Shown: positions 27,949-37,102 of the stretch, piece after piece
Position numbering within the stretch: position 1 is the first letter of the stretch
How the letters are laid out: each line of letters opens with the position of its first letter
NCBI RefSeq assembly: GCF_000384295.1
Contig: NZ_KB913037.1
Coordinates: 660,762-724,761 of the forward strand
DNA: 64,000 bases
Direction: 5' to 3'
From: Amycolatopsis balhimycina FH 1894
GTDB lineage: Bacteria > Actinomycetota > Actinomycetes > Mycobacteriales > Pseudonocardiaceae
Position numbers and translations under genes: made by a program
The notes under the pieces: generated by a model
Seen by the model: the letters and a program-made list of their open reading frames with translations, nothing else
Told to the model about the DNA's origin: nothing
Databases searched by the model: none

Positions 27949-29418
27949 ATGCACGAACATGGGGATTCGGATGCCGCCATGGGGGACGCGCTGGTCGCCC
28001 GGCTGGTCAACCTCGAACCGATCAAGCCGGACGAATGGCCGGAGGCGCGCATCGAGGCGCACAAGGCGCTCTACCAGTACGCGCACGCGGTTGTGTCCGA
28101 CCCGGCCGGGCCGGCCTGGCTGACCACCCTGGCGGCCCACCCGAACAGCCCGGTCCGCGCCATCGCGGTCAGAGCCCTCGGCTCCGGCCACGATCCCGCC
28201 CATCAGCCCATCCTCGTGCAAGCCCTGTCCGACCCCGCCGCCCACGTCGTGCAGGCCGCCCTGGAAGGCCTCACCGCGCAGTCCTCGGACGAGGTGTTCG
28301 ACCGGCTGGTCGAGCTGCTGAACGAGACGGACCGCGCCCGGGCCTGGACCGGCCGCTCCGCCGCCCAGCGCATCGCCGAGACCAGCGACCCGAGACGGCT
28401 GGACGTCCTGGCCCACGCACTGGGGCAGGTACATCACGGCGCCGCACACGACATCACCCGCGCACTGAGCCGGGCCGGCGACCTGGGGGTCGCGCCGGTG
28501 CTGATCGAGCACCTCCGCCACCGCCGCCCGGGCCGCTTCGCGGCCGCAGAAGTGCTCGGCAACCTGCGCGTCGCCGAAGCGACCGGCCCGCTCATCGATG
28601 TCCTGCGCGAGTCCGACGGCCCCCAGTCGCTGCCCGTAGTGGAAGCGCTGGGCAAGCTCGAAGCGCTGGAGGCCGCGCCGGCGATCGTGCCGCTGCTCGA
28701 CCACAGTTCGTCCTACGTTCGCGAGTGCGCCCTGCTGGCCCTGAACCGGATCGGCGGGCCGTTGGCGACTCCCGCCGCCCTCAAGGCCACCGACGACGTC
28801 CACCCTGTCATCCGTGCACGGGCCTTCCGTGTGCTGGCCAAGCACGGCGATCACCGCGCTCTCGGCCGGCTGGCCGCCGCCTGCGACAGTTGGCACGTCC
28901 ACACCGCCCTCACCGGCCTGGTTCGCCTGGCCGACGACTCGGTCGCGCCCACCTTGGTGCAGGTGCTGCTGGCCACCGACGAGCGACGTGTCCGCAAGCT
29001 TGCCGGACGAATCCTCGCCCGCATCGGCACACAGCACTACCTACCCAGCCACGATCCCGACCCGCTCGTCCGCCGCGCCATCGTCTGGATCATCGGCCAA
29101 CGAGCCGACCCGGCCCACATATGGACGCTGACCAACGCGCTCAAGGACGAGGACGAGTTGGTCCGATCCCGCGCCGCCGCGGCACTCGGGCGAATCACCC
29201 ACGACAAGACGCTCCCGCTGCTGACCGAGGCGCTACACGACCCCAGGCCACGCGTCCGGGCCAACGCCGCGACCGCTCTGGGCCGAACCGACCCTGACAG
29301 CCTGCGTTCCCTCCTCGCCGACGCCCTGGTCGACCCGCACCCGGCCGTTCGGTCCGCCGCCGCCGCGGCACTGCGAGCGAGCCCACTACGGCATGACCCG
29401 CACCTACAGCCACCGTGA
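27949..29418 (+). CDS. HEAT-repeat protein
   Basis: 489 residues from ATG at 27949, opening MHEHGDSDAAMGDALVARLV. Nearly the whole protein is an alpha-solenoid of about thirteen HEAT/PBS-lyase-like repeats of about 31 residues, e.g. HPNSPVRAIAVRALGSG, HSSSYVRECALLALNRIG and DPRPRVRANAATALGRTD, with the typical P-x-VR-x-x-A-x-x-ALG. Such scaffolds bind proteins or modified tRNA/phycobilin groups in other families; the partner here is unknown. There is no signal peptide or membrane helix. Its TGA overlaps the GTG of the following permease fragment. Confidence 0.85.
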   Translation: MHEHGDSDAAMGDALVARLVNLEPIKPDEWPEARIEAHKALYQYAHAVVSDPAGPAWLTTLAAHPNSPVRAIAVRALGSGHDPAHQPILVQALSDPAAHVVQAALEGLTAQSSDEVFDRLVELLNETDRARAWTGRSAAQRIAETSDPRRLDVLAHALGQVHHGAAHDITRALSRAGDLGVAPVLIEHLRHRRPGRFAAAEVLGNLRVAEATGPLIDVLRESDGPQSLPVVEALGKLEALEAAPAIVPLLDHSSSYVRECALLALNRIGGPLATPAALKATDDVHPVIRARAFRVLAKHGDHRALGRLAAACDSWHVHTALTGLVRLADDSVAPTLVQVLLATDERRVRKLAGRILARIGTQHYLPSHDPDPLVRRAIVWIIGQRADPAHIWTLTNALKDEDELVRSRAAAALGRITHDKTLPLLTEALHDPRPRVRANAATALGRTDPDSLRSLLADALVDPHPAVRSAAAAALRASPLRHDPHLQPP

Positions 29419-30054
29419 GGTTGTTCGGCTCACCGGTCTTCGTGCCCATCGCGGTCGCGGTCATCAGCGGAACGGCGATCGGTGCCGACGCCTCCAGCGG
29501 GTACCGGCGCTACCTGCTGGTCCGGCCCGTGACGATCACCCGCGTGTATCTGACCAGACTGGCGGGCGCCGTCGCTTTCTGTTTCGGTGTTACGACAGCG
29601 CTGGTGCTGCTGGGCACGGTGGCCGCTCTCGTCCCAGCCCCGAACGGTCCCGCGCATGCGGCGGCCCTCGCGGTCGACCCGTCCACCGGTGAGTATCTGG
29701 TTCGCGGCCTGGCGGCCGCCGGGTACGTGGCGCTGTGGTTGACGGCGCTGGCCTCGATCGGCGTGCTGGCCGGCGCGCTCACCCGCTCACCCGCTCACCC
29801 GCTCAGCTGTCGGCGGGGTCGGCCTGACGATCGGATACCACTTGGTGGCCAGTGTGCCGACAGAGGTTCCCGCACTGCACGACATCCATCCCGCCCTGCT
29901 GCCCTCCTGGCTGGGGCGCTGGACAACCATCGGCCAGGCCCGGCCACACTGAACCTCAGACTTCGCCGGCGGCGCGGTGTGCGGTGCTGCCTACGTCGTC
30001 GTGTGCACCCTGATCGAACTCATATTGCTCCGCCACCGCGACGTGACCGAGTGA
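29415..30054 (+). pseudogene. ABC-2-type permease, truncated and twice frameshifted
   Basis: From GTG 29415 the frame gives VFVPIAVAVISGTAIGADAS, SSGYRRYLLVRPVTITRVYL and two to three hydrophobic helices typical of ABC-2 permeases. The N-terminal helix is missing. At 29778-29801 three copies of the octamer CTCACCCG shift the frame; the next frame continues AVGGVGLTIGYHLVASVPTE and HDIHPALLPSWLGRWTTIGQ. A second shift near 29950 leads to GGAVCGAAYVVVCTLIELIL and the stop at 30052-30054. The gene is dead unless read through by frameshifting. Confidence 0.72.
29778..29801 (+). repeat. Three tandem copies of octamer CTCACCCG
   Basis: Perfect 3 x 8-bp tandem repeat inside the broken permease gene. 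A gain or loss of one unit changes the frame by two bases, so slippage here can switch the reading frame. Confidence 0.85.
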
Positions 30055-30329
30055 ACTATTGTCCGGCCGCCGGATGTGCGATCGGTGCACTACCCACCAC
30101 TCCAACGACTGTCCGCTTAAGTAGCCGCTGACCGGCAGCTCATCTGAGGACGCGGTGAGGCTGGCGACGGGTCGGCAGGACTCAGCCGCCGCTCCAACGG
30201 TCCCCTGCGTGTCAGGGTGAGTTGAGTCCACTGGTTCACAGCAACCCGGCCTGATGCAGGGCGAGATACGGATCGACTGACATGACCCGCAAGACCATGT
30301 CCCCGGTAGTCGAGGGCGACAATGAGCGG

Positions 30330-30719
30330 ATGGATTCCCAGCACCCGCGCAGCGACGGGCCACGGCGACGCACGTTCACCGCGTCGGAGAAGCTCGCCCA
30401 TCTGGACGCCTACGAGGCGGCGTGTGAGCAGGGCGACGGCGGCGGATACCTGCGGCGGGAAGGCCTGTACTCGTCGTTGATCAGCGAGTGGCGCAAGCAG
30501 CGCGATGCCGGCGTGCTGGCGGGCAAAAAGCCCGGCGAGAAGGTCGGCAGACTGTCCGCGGAGCAGGCTGAGATCGCGCGGCTCACGCGGGAGAACGCCC
30601 GTTTGAGCAAACGGCTGAACACCACCGAGACGGCCCTGGACATCATGGGAAAAGCGCACGCTCTCTTGGAAGGTCTCTCCGAGAGAGCGGATTCCGACGA
30701 GAAGCGCAAGAAGCGCTGA
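30330..30719 (+). CDS. IS3-family OrfA (helix-turn-helix protein)
   Basis: About 129 residues from the ATG at 30330 (an upstream in-frame ATG at 30282 is possible). It contains RRRTFTASEKLAHLDAYEAA, GGYLRREGLYSSLISEWRKQ and a leucine-zipper-like AEIARLTRENARLSKRL, the standard HTH plus zipper of IS3 OrfA. The acidic/basic tail ends DEKRKKR. The orfB frame opens immediately downstream, in the -1 frame. Confidence 0.9.
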   Translation: MDSQHPRSDGPRRRTFTASEKLAHLDAYEAACEQGDGGGYLRREGLYSSLISEWRKQRDAGVLAGKKPGEKVGRLSAEQAEIARLTRENARLSKRLNTTETALDIMGKAHALLEGLSERADSDEKRKKR

Positions 30720-30736
30720 CCCACGCCTACGCGTCC

Positions 30737-31747
30737 ATGACCGCCGATGGTGTGCCCACGAGGCAAGCCGCCTGGCTGACCGGGCTGGCGCGCTCAACGG
30801 CGATCCGGCACGGCAAGACCGCCGCCGCGGCCACGCCGGCGGTCATGGCGCATCCGGCGCCGGAACCGGTCAACAAACTGACCGTTTCCGAACGCCTGCG
30901 GATACTCCAGGTGCTCACCAGCGAACGATTTGTGGACCTGGCGCCGTTGCAGATCTATGCCCAGCTGCTCGACGAGGGCGTCTACGTGTGCTCGGTGTCC
31001 ACGATGTACCGGGTGCTGGCGGAGAACAAGCAGGTCAAGGAACGCCGCCGGCTGGCGCGTCACCCAGCGAAGGCCTGTCCGGAACTGGTCGCGACCGCAC
31101 CGCGTCAGGTGTATTCGTGGGACATCACCAAGCTGGCGGGCCCGGTGAAAGGCACCTACTTCGACGCGTACGTGATGATCGATATCTACTCCCGGTTCAT
31201 CGTCGGCGTCCATGTCCACGCCCACGAATCCGGTGTCCTGGCGAAAGAACTGATGGAACAGATCTTCACCGTCCACGGCGTCCCGCAGGTCGTGCACGCC
31301 GACCGGGGCACGTCGATGACCAGCAAAACCGTCGCCGTCTTGCTCGCCGACCTCGAGGTCACACGGTCACACTCGCGGCCTCGGGTGTCCAACGACAACC
31401 CGTACTCGGAATCACTGTTCAAGACCTTGAAATACGGTCCGGAATTCCCCGAACGCTTCGGGTCACTGTCGGAGGCAAGGAAATTCATGGACGAGTTCGC
31501 CCAGTGGTACAACCACGAACATCGACACACCGGCATCGGCCTGCACACCCCCGCCGACGTCCACTTCGGCCTGGCAACCGCCAAAGCCGCCGACCGGCGC
31601 GCCGTGCTCACCGAAGCCCGGGCCAGGCACCCGCACCGGTTCGGTGGCATCACCACGGCGCCGAAGGTGCTCGATCTCCCCGACACCGTCTGGATCAACC
31701 GACCCACCGACGACACCAGCCAGGAGACCAAAACCGAAGCCGCCTAA
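30737..31747 (+). CDS. IS3-family OrfB transposase
   Basis: 336 residues with an rve/DDE integrase core: D129 in VYSWDITKL, D189 in VHADRGTSM and E225 in NDNPYSESLFKTLKYGP. An HTH_21-like segment (LQIYAQLLDEGVYVCSVSTM) precedes it. The frame is open upstream of the ATG (LTHAYAS), so a fused OrfAB by programmed -1 frameshifting is possible. No internal stops; the element appears functional. Confidence 0.93.
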   Translation: MTADGVPTRQAAWLTGLARSTAIRHGKTAAAATPAVMAHPAPEPVNKLTVSERLRILQVLTSERFVDLAPLQIYAQLLDEGVYVCSVSTMYRVLAENKQVKERRRLARHPAKACPELVATAPRQVYSWDITKLAGPVKGTYFDAYVMIDIYSRFIVGVHVHAHESGVLAKELMEQIFTVHGVPQVVHADRGTSMTSKTVAVLLADLEVTRSHSRPRVSNDNPYSESLFKTLKYGPEFPERFGSLSEARKFMDEFAQWYNHEHRHTGIGLHTPADVHFGLATAKAADRRAVLTEARARHPHRFGGITTAPKVLDLPDTVWINRPTDDTSQETKTEAA

Positions 31748-31775
31748 CACCCACTGGTCTCACCCACCTTGACAA

Positions 31776-31964
31776 ATTCCGGTCGAGAAGCCACCGGCAC
31801 GCCAGTCCGACGACGGCTGCCAGCACACCGGCGATGATGGGCCACCACTCCTGGAGTGGCTGCTGGTGGATCCAGGTCACACCTGCGAACGAGATGACGA
31901 GGAAGAGAACAAAAGTGCAGGCGAAGTACTTTCCGTTCCGCCCCGCCGGTTCGCCTTTGCTCAT
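31776..31964 (-). pseudogene. Small two-helix membrane protein cut by the IS3 element
   Basis: From ATG at 31964: MSKGEPAGRNGKYFACTFVL, a first membrane helix, a short loop (IHQQPLQEWW), a second helix PIIAGVLAAVVGLACRWLL, then DRNL directly at the end of the IS3 element, where the original C-terminus is lost. The 333 bases from 31965 to 32297 hold no gene or motif I recognise. Confidence 0.5.
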
Positions 31965-32297
31965 CGCCTGCCTCACTGTCGAGTGGACGCAACTCGGGTT
32001 GCGGCACCGCCTGCCTACAGGTGCCACGGCCCTGGTGCGCGAGCCTGTCACAGTTCAGGCACCCTACCCAGCGTTGCGCCCTCGGACGGCAGCACATGTG
32101 AGGCGGCTGCCGATTGTGGCACCGGCGACACTCGAGCGATCGGCTCAAGTCCACTCATGCCGCAGAGCATGCGTCCCGGCGGGCCACACTCACCAACAAC
32201 TCATCCAGCAAACGGGCGGCGCATCTGAAGCCGCTCAATCACTGCAGGCCGGGCTGCACAACACGGCCGCTCCGATGCAGCCAGAGCATCAAGTCAA

Positions 32298-32693
32298 CTA
32301 CTGTTCGAGGTCATCGAAGAACTGCTTGACATCGTAATTCGCAATGAGACGAGCCAGTCCAACAGGGGTTTGTCCAGAACCATTTTCTTTACCCGGGTCT
32401 GCCCCGCACCTTCGAAGGAGCTGAATGATGTCACCTCGCCCCTGCGAATTAAATACCGCCACAAAGAGTGGCGTGTTGCCGTATTTGTTAACCGCGTCGA
32501 CGTTTGCTCCAGCCTTAAGAAGTACATCGACAACCTCGACATTCTCCTGCTGTGCCGCCAGATGGAGCGGAACGAAGCCGTCACGGTCGCCGAGGTTCGG
32601 GTCGTGTCCCGCCTCCAGGAGCGCGCTGGCCTGTTCAGCGGCGCCTTCGAGGGCGCCGTAATGCAGCTCAGAGCGTCCTTGGCGGTCAACCAT
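32298..32693 (-). CDS. Ankyrin-repeat protein, possible immunity protein
   Basis: 131 residues with three to four ankyrin repeats: GRSELHYGALEGAAEQASAL, DGFVPLHLAAQQENVEVVDV and YGNTPLFVAVFNSQGRGDII, then a capping GQTPVGLARLIANYDVKQFF. The size and position, 21 bases after what looks like the tail of a toxin reading frame, fit the ankyrin-type immunity proteins found next to polymorphic toxins. A degraded copy of its 3' end lies at 18909-18980. Its GC is lower than that of its neighbours, which suggests mobility. Confidence 0.85.
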   Translation of the reverse strand: MVDRQGRSELHYGALEGAAEQASALLEAGHDPNLGDRDGFVPLHLAAQQENVEVVDVLLKAGANVDAVNKYGNTPLFVAVFNSQGRGDIIQLLRRCGADPGKENGSGQTPVGLARLIANYDVKQFFDDLEQ

Positions 32694-32714
32694 GTCGGTG
32701 TCTCCTAGCGTTGC

Positions 32715-32808
32715 TCATAGTGTTGCCTCATAGGCGATGTGGGTGACGACGCGACCGGACCCGTCGTCGATGCGTTTCCGCAACACCAGAGCCTCCCGGT
32801 ACCAGCCG
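32715..32808 (-). pseudogene. Possible toxin C-terminal remnant
   Basis: A frame upstream of the ankyrin gene reads ELGWYREALVLRKRIDDGSG and RVVTHIAYEATL, then TGA. This looks like the conserved end of a nuclease-type polymorphic toxin domain (H-I-x-Y-E, R-K-R-I-D-D). It is preceded immediately by an in-frame stop and the end of the gene at 32814, so only about 31 codons remain. Confidence 0.45.
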
Positions 32809-32813
32809 AGTTC

Positions 32814-33164
32814 TCAATCGACAACGCCCAGACATGCGATTATCTCCGATAAGTCAGCAGCAAGGAACAACTGGAAGTAGTAGCCACTCTGCGGCCTGTC
32901 ATCGATATGTCCGATCACTACATCCGGCGTACCACCATAGACACGAAGAGCTTCAACCGCTTCGACGAATCCCGTAGATGTTCGACCCTTCCGCTGAACC
33001 AGTCTCAGGCGCCAACCACAGATTGCCCAAAGAGAGCCAACATGCGCCGTTCCATCGTCCCACAATCTGTAGTCGGCACCCGCAAGAAACGCATCCTTCG
33101 CCAGTTGAGCCGCCTCACCGTGCCCATCAAGCAGTCCCGCCAGCGAATCCCGATCCATGATCAT
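32814..33164 (-). CDS. Conserved hypothetical protein, 116 aa
   Basis: A soluble protein opening MIMDRDSLAGLLDGHGEAAQ, with DAFLAGADYRLWDDGTAHVG, CGWRLRLVQRKGRTSTGF and GYYFQLFLAADLSEII. No known family is recognised. The size and acidic character, and its place beside the ankyrin gene and toxin remnant, would fit another immunity protein. Same strand as its neighbours. Confidence 0.72.
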   Translation of the reverse strand: MIMDRDSLAGLLDGHGEAAQLAKDAFLAGADYRLWDDGTAHVGSLWAICGWRLRLVQRKGRTSTGFVEAVEALRVYGGTPDVVIGHIDDRPQSGYYFQLFLAADLSEIIACLGVVD

Positions 33165-33269
33165 TTACCCCACGCCTTATCACGCCAGTACGGCGACCTC
33201 CTCAATGGCCAACTCCACCCTCGGAGTCCTCTCACGACTGCCTCGCAGGACCCTCGAGTCTTCCCCTGA

Positions 33270-33758
33270 CTACGCGTCGTCCCAGATCTTCATCGCCTCC
33301 GGCTCCGGCGCAAAGTGGTCCCGGATGTCCTTCGTGGCCAATATCGGCAGCAAACTCAGCAGCACGAGTCCCTGCACACCCTGGATGACGCGGTACCAGA
33401 CCGGGAACTGCGAGATGACGATCAGATAGGCCAGTGCACCCGCGCCGATGATCGCGACAGCCAAGAGCCGGTAGTAAGTGCGTCGCAGACCGAGTTTCAG
33501 CCGCGCGACAAAACGGACGTAAACGACCGACACGACCAGGATCGACAGCGGCCGGATCCAGAGCGTGCCCTCCAGCACACCACGCGTGGCCGCCTCCCGG
33601 CCCGGCATGACCTTCCCCGCCTCGACCAGGTGCTGGACCTGGTAATCGAGTACGGAACTCTTGAACACGAAGGTCAGCACCGTGAGCAAGACGCTGATCC
33701 CCACGTTGACGTACAGCAGGACGGCGATCGGTCTGAGCGTGCGCTCGACAGCAGCCAC
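33270..33758 (-). CDS. Four-helix membrane protein of unknown function
   Basis: 162 residues from GTG at 33758, behind GAGGGGG. Hydrophobic segments are LRPIAVLLYVNVGISVLLTV, WIRPLSILVVSVVYVRFVA, YRLLAVAIIGAGALAYLIV and YRVIQGVQGLVLLSLLPIL. An extracytoplasmic loop contains EAGKVMPGREAATRGVLEG, and the tail APEPEAMKIWDDA is acidic. It resembles small actinobacterial membrane proteins without assigned role. The 515 bases 33831-34347 upstream hold only short broken frames and no recognisable gene. Confidence 0.8.
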   Translation of the reverse strand: MAAVERTLRPIAVLLYVNVGISVLLTVLTFVFKSSVLDYQVQHLVEAGKVMPGREAATRGVLEGTLWIRPLSILVVSVVYVRFVARLKLGLRRTYYRLLAVAIIGAGALAYLIVISQFPVWYRVIQGVQGLVLLSLLPILATKDIRDHFAPEPEAMKIWDDA

Positions 33759-34347
33759 GGAACTCCCCCTCTTTCGGTTTCCGAGAGGATATCGATAATC
33801 GCTCCGAGTTCCAGCCGATTCCGGTGCCACGCTCGCGAACCGGCGCTACACCGTCGACGGCTTGCCCAGCACCTGGATCGTCACCCTGCCACGCGACTTC
33901 CCGCCGAAGAACCTCAAGGGATCGACGCGCTCTGTTGGAGTGCGAGGAGCACGCCACACCGTCAGCCCGTATCCGGCAGATCGATCCGCAGCACCTCACG
34001 CACAATGCAGACGGAACCCTCACCGGCTCGGCCACCTCCAGCCTCAGCGAGGTCGGGACTGCAACAGCTGCGGTCGTGCTCTGGCTGGAAGTGGTCGCGT
34101 CGGCGAGGTCGGGCTTGTCCATCGGGCGGACAAGCGGGTGCCACCGGCGACCGGCGGTTCTTCCGGAACTGGGTGCGGATCGTCAAGGCTTAAGCGAAAC
34201 AGAGATCCGATGACCGGGACATCTGGACGCAAAATAGACCAGTTCGCCCCATTTATCCCGATCATTCATCCGACCAATCGTTGACAGTACTTCGTCGGGC
34301 CCGTCAAACTCTGAGCCACCCAGAGCCTCCGACGAGGGACGGTCATC

Positions 34348-36312
34348 GTGCGCACACGAGTCAAGGCGGCCATGTTCGCAACCGGGCTGGCGCTGACGGC
34401 CACCGGGGTGCTCGTGACCCCGGCGACGTCGGCGCCGCAGCAGGTCGTCCACGTCGCGCCGAACGGCGACGACACCCACGACGGCACGAGCGAGGCCCAG
34501 GCCGTCCGGACGCTGCCACGCGCCCAGCAGCTCGTGCGCGAGCTGATCCCGGGCATGACCGGCGACGTCTCCGTCAGCCTCGCGGGCGGTACCTACGCGC
34601 TGAGTGCGCCGCTGCAGCTGACCGCCGCCGACTCCGGCACCAACGGCCACCGCGTGGTCTGGACCGCCGCGCCCGGCGCCCGGCCGGTCGTCAGCGGCGG
34701 CATCCCGATCACCGGCTGGAAAGTGGCCGACAGCGGCAAGAACATCTGGTCCGCGCCCGTCCCCGCGACGCTGCGGACGCGCCAGCTGTACGTCAACGGT
34801 GCCCGCGTTCCCCGCGCGACCGGCACCCTTCCGGTGACACTGACCAGGATCACCGGCGGCTACACGACGTCGTCGGCCGCGATGGACAACTGGCGCAACC
34901 CCAAGGACATCGACTTCGTCTACACCGGGGGCCTCGGCGCGTGGACGCAGCCGCGGTGTCCGGTCAGTTCGATCTCGCCGACGACGATCAAGATGGCGCA
35001 GCCGTGCTGGGACAACTCGACGAAGCGGGTGATGCGCACCGACGACTCCGGTCGCACGGTCGAGCTGGTCGGCCGCCAGGCCATCACCGAGCTGCCCACC
35101 GCGGTGGAGAACGCCTACGAGCTGCTTTCCGCCGGTGAGTGGTACCTCGACAACGCCGCGCACACCGTCTTCTACGTGCCGAAGCCCGATGAGGACATCA
35201 CCAAGGAGACGGTGACCGCGCCCGCGCTGGAAACCCTGGTGTCCGGCATCGGGACGGCTTCGGCGCCGGTCCACGACATCACGTTCAGCGGCCTCCAGTT
35301 CTCCTACGCCACCTGGAACTTCCCGAGCACGCCCGAAGGGTTCTCGGAGATCCAGGCGAACTACACGTTGACCGGCACGCACGGTTTCGACCAGCAAGGG
35401 CTGTGCCAGTTCGTCGACAGCGGCAAGTGCCCGTACGGCAACTGGACGAAGGAACCGGGCAACGTCTCCTTCGCCTACGACAAGAACATCAGCTTCACGC
35501 GGGACGCGTTCGTCCACCTCGGCGCGGCGGGACTCGACCTCGGCACCGGCTCGCAGAACGACCTGGTGCAGGGCAGCGTGTTCACCGACATCTCCGGCAA
35601 CGGACTGGAGCTCGGCGGCGTCGACCTCACCCTGCCCACCGCGGCCGCGCAGCACACCAGCGGCAACCGGCTGCTCGACAACCACGTGTTCGCCACGTCG
35701 GTGGAGTACGCGGGCGGCATCGGGATGGACCTCGGCTACACCGAACACACCACGGTCTCGCACAACCAAATCGACCACACCCCCTACAGCGGGATCTCCA
35801 TCGGCTGGGGAGGCTGGCCGGACAAGGTGAAGATCAAGGCTGAACCCAACTACAGCAACAACAACACCCTGTCGAACAACCTGATCTTCGACCACATGCA
35901 GCTGCTCGCCGACGGCGCCGGGATCTACACCAACGGCAACACCGGGCCGACCATGGCCGGCGGTGAGAAGATCACCGGCAACGTGATCCACGACCAGAAG
36001 GGCGCGGGCAAAGCCGTCTACACCGACAACGGCGCGGGGAACATCACGATCACCGGCAACGGACTGTACAACGCCGACCTCGCCTGGGGCTCCAAGCACA
36101 CCGACTACACGCTGAACAAGGGCACCTACGACCCGCTCGACATCGAGAACAACTACTGGGAGAACGGCAGCGCCGACTACAACCAGAAGGCCGTGGTGAT
36201 CAAGAACAACCACGCGATCACCGACGCCGGCGGCATCCCGGCGAGCATCCGCGCCAACGCGGGCTTGGAAGCGGCGTACGCCGACGTCCTCGGCTGGACC
36301 CCGGCCGGCTGA
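34348..36312 (+). CDS. Secreted right-handed parallel beta-helix protein, likely glycosidase or lyase
   Basis: 654 residues from GTG at 34348, behind GAGGGACGG. The signal peptide MRTRVKAAMFATGLALTATG is cleaved near TSA. The opening VVHVAPNGDDTHDGTSEAQA then RTLPRAQQ is the classic start of beta-helix carbohydrate enzymes. A beta-sandwich insertion at about 100-300 is followed by helix coils rich in N-x-L/I-x-x-N, e.g. GNRLLDNHVFATSVEY, NNTLSNNLIFDHM and GGEKITGNVIHDQ. Possible catalytic acids sit in GIGMDLGYTEH and ADGAGIYTNGN, as in GH141/GH120-like families. The substrate cannot be assigned. A hairpin terminator follows directly. Confidence 0.85.
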   Translation: MRTRVKAAMFATGLALTATGVLVTPATSAPQQVVHVAPNGDDTHDGTSEAQAVRTLPRAQQLVRELIPGMTGDVSVSLAGGTYALSAPLQLTAADSGTNGHRVVWTAAPGARPVVSGGIPITGWKVADSGKNIWSAPVPATLRTRQLYVNGARVPRATGTLPVTLTRITGGYTTSSAAMDNWRNPKDIDFVYTGGLGAWTQPRCPVSSISPTTIKMAQPCWDNSTKRVMRTDDSGRTVELVGRQAITELPTAVENAYELLSAGEWYLDNAAHTVFYVPKPDEDITKETVTAPALETLVSGIGTASAPVHDITFSGLQFSYATWNFPSTPEGFSEIQANYTLTGTHGFDQQGLCQFVDSGKCPYGNWTKEPGNVSFAYDKNISFTRDAFVHLGAAGLDLGTGSQNDLVQGSVFTDISGNGLELGGVDLTLPTAAAQHTSGNRLLDNHVFATSVEYAGGIGMDLGYTEHTTVSHNQIDHTPYSGISIGWGGWPDKVKIKAEPNYSNNNTLSNNLIFDHMQLLADGAGIYTNGNTGPTMAGGEKITGNVIHDQKGAGKAVYTDNGAGNITITGNGLYNADLAWGSKHTDYTLNKGTYDPLDIENNYWENGSADYNQKAVVIKNNHAITDAGGIPASIRANAGLEAAYADVLGWTPAG

Positions 36313-36355
36313 CCGCGCAGGACGACCCGGTTCGCATCCGGGGCAGCCTGCGCGG
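36313..36355 (+). terminator. Hairpin after beta-helix gene
   Basis: A 9-bp stem (CCGCGCAGG / CCTGCGCGG) with an inner 5-bp CCCGG/CCGGG stem. It begins at the base after the stop codon of the beta-helix gene. Confidence 0.7.
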
Positions 36356-36415
36356 GCGACCGGGGTGATGAGGGCGATGCCGGGTTAGCGTCTGCGGTCG
36401 GCCGACTGCGCCCGC

Positions 36416-36760
36416 TTGCCGAACCTGGACGACCTGCAGGCCAAAGTCCGTGCGGTCAACCACCGGATCCTGGATGCTGAACACGTCGGCCAGGGCTGTG
36501 TCCTCGCGAGTCCAGCCTTTGAGCGGATCGCGCACCCCACCGCCGACGCGGAGGGGCACAGGACCCCGGCCCTGCGGTTCGGTGATCCTCGGGTCATGGC
36601 CCTGACCGGCGCCTTGTGTCACACCCTGCTCGCCGCGACCGGCTTCACCAACAAGAACCTTCGCGTCTTGATCGCCGGGCTGCTCGGCAGCGACTACGAC
36701 AGCAGGCGGCCGCCCGGAGGCGGCGGAGACTACGGCTGGAACCGCGCCCGTGACGTCATG
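36416..36760 (+). pseudogene. Fragment of a conserved actinobacterial transposon-type protein
   Basis: The frame PNLDDLQAKVRAVNHRILDA continues through GQGCVLASPAFERIAHPT, RFGDPRVMALTGALCHTLLA and GFTNKNLRVLIAGLLGSDYD. The last stretch is a hallmark of a common, poorly described actinobacterial family normally ending with a winged-helix and Y-x-LT-x-x-G motif; that end is missing here. The N-terminus is also absent. The 340 bases to 37102 contain nothing further. Confidence 0.5.
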
Positions 36761-37102
36761 ACCGACCCGGCAGCACGTTCGCCAAGGCGGTGTGCGAGAG
36801 CAAGATGAGTGGGTTCTACGCCGAGTGGGACGCCCCGTCCGGCCAGCCACTCACCCCCGGCGACCGACTTTGCCGAGGCCCTGGCCGGCAGGCCGGCACC
36901 GTGAGTGAACCGCGCAGGCGCTCGGAGCGGATTCGATCGGCCGACCCGGGATGCCGGTTGGGCACGATGCCGGTCATGGCGACCCATTGGAACCGGCCAT
37001 GACGCATCGTTTGAACAATCCACGACCCGATTCCATGGCCATGCATCTCGCACCTGCTCAAGGAACGGGAAACGCCACGTCGTCAGCGCGGTCGTCGGTC
37101 GG

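Larger units (their letters stand above)
30210..31774 (+). mobile_element. IS3-family insertion sequence, 1,565 bp
   Basis: Ends are TGTCAGGGTGAG at 30210 and its imperfect inverted partner finishing CACCCACCTTGACA at 31774. The inverted repeat is about 24 bp with a 1-base gap, with TG...CA termini as usual for IS3. It carries two open frames, orfA and orfB in the -1 relationship. No direct target repeat is seen: the flanks are GCG on the left and AAT on the right. Confidence 0.85.

Noticed and set aside
33831..34347. A gene between the membrane protein and the beta-helix gene
   Set aside because: Only short mutually inconsistent frames; no motif, no ribosome site.
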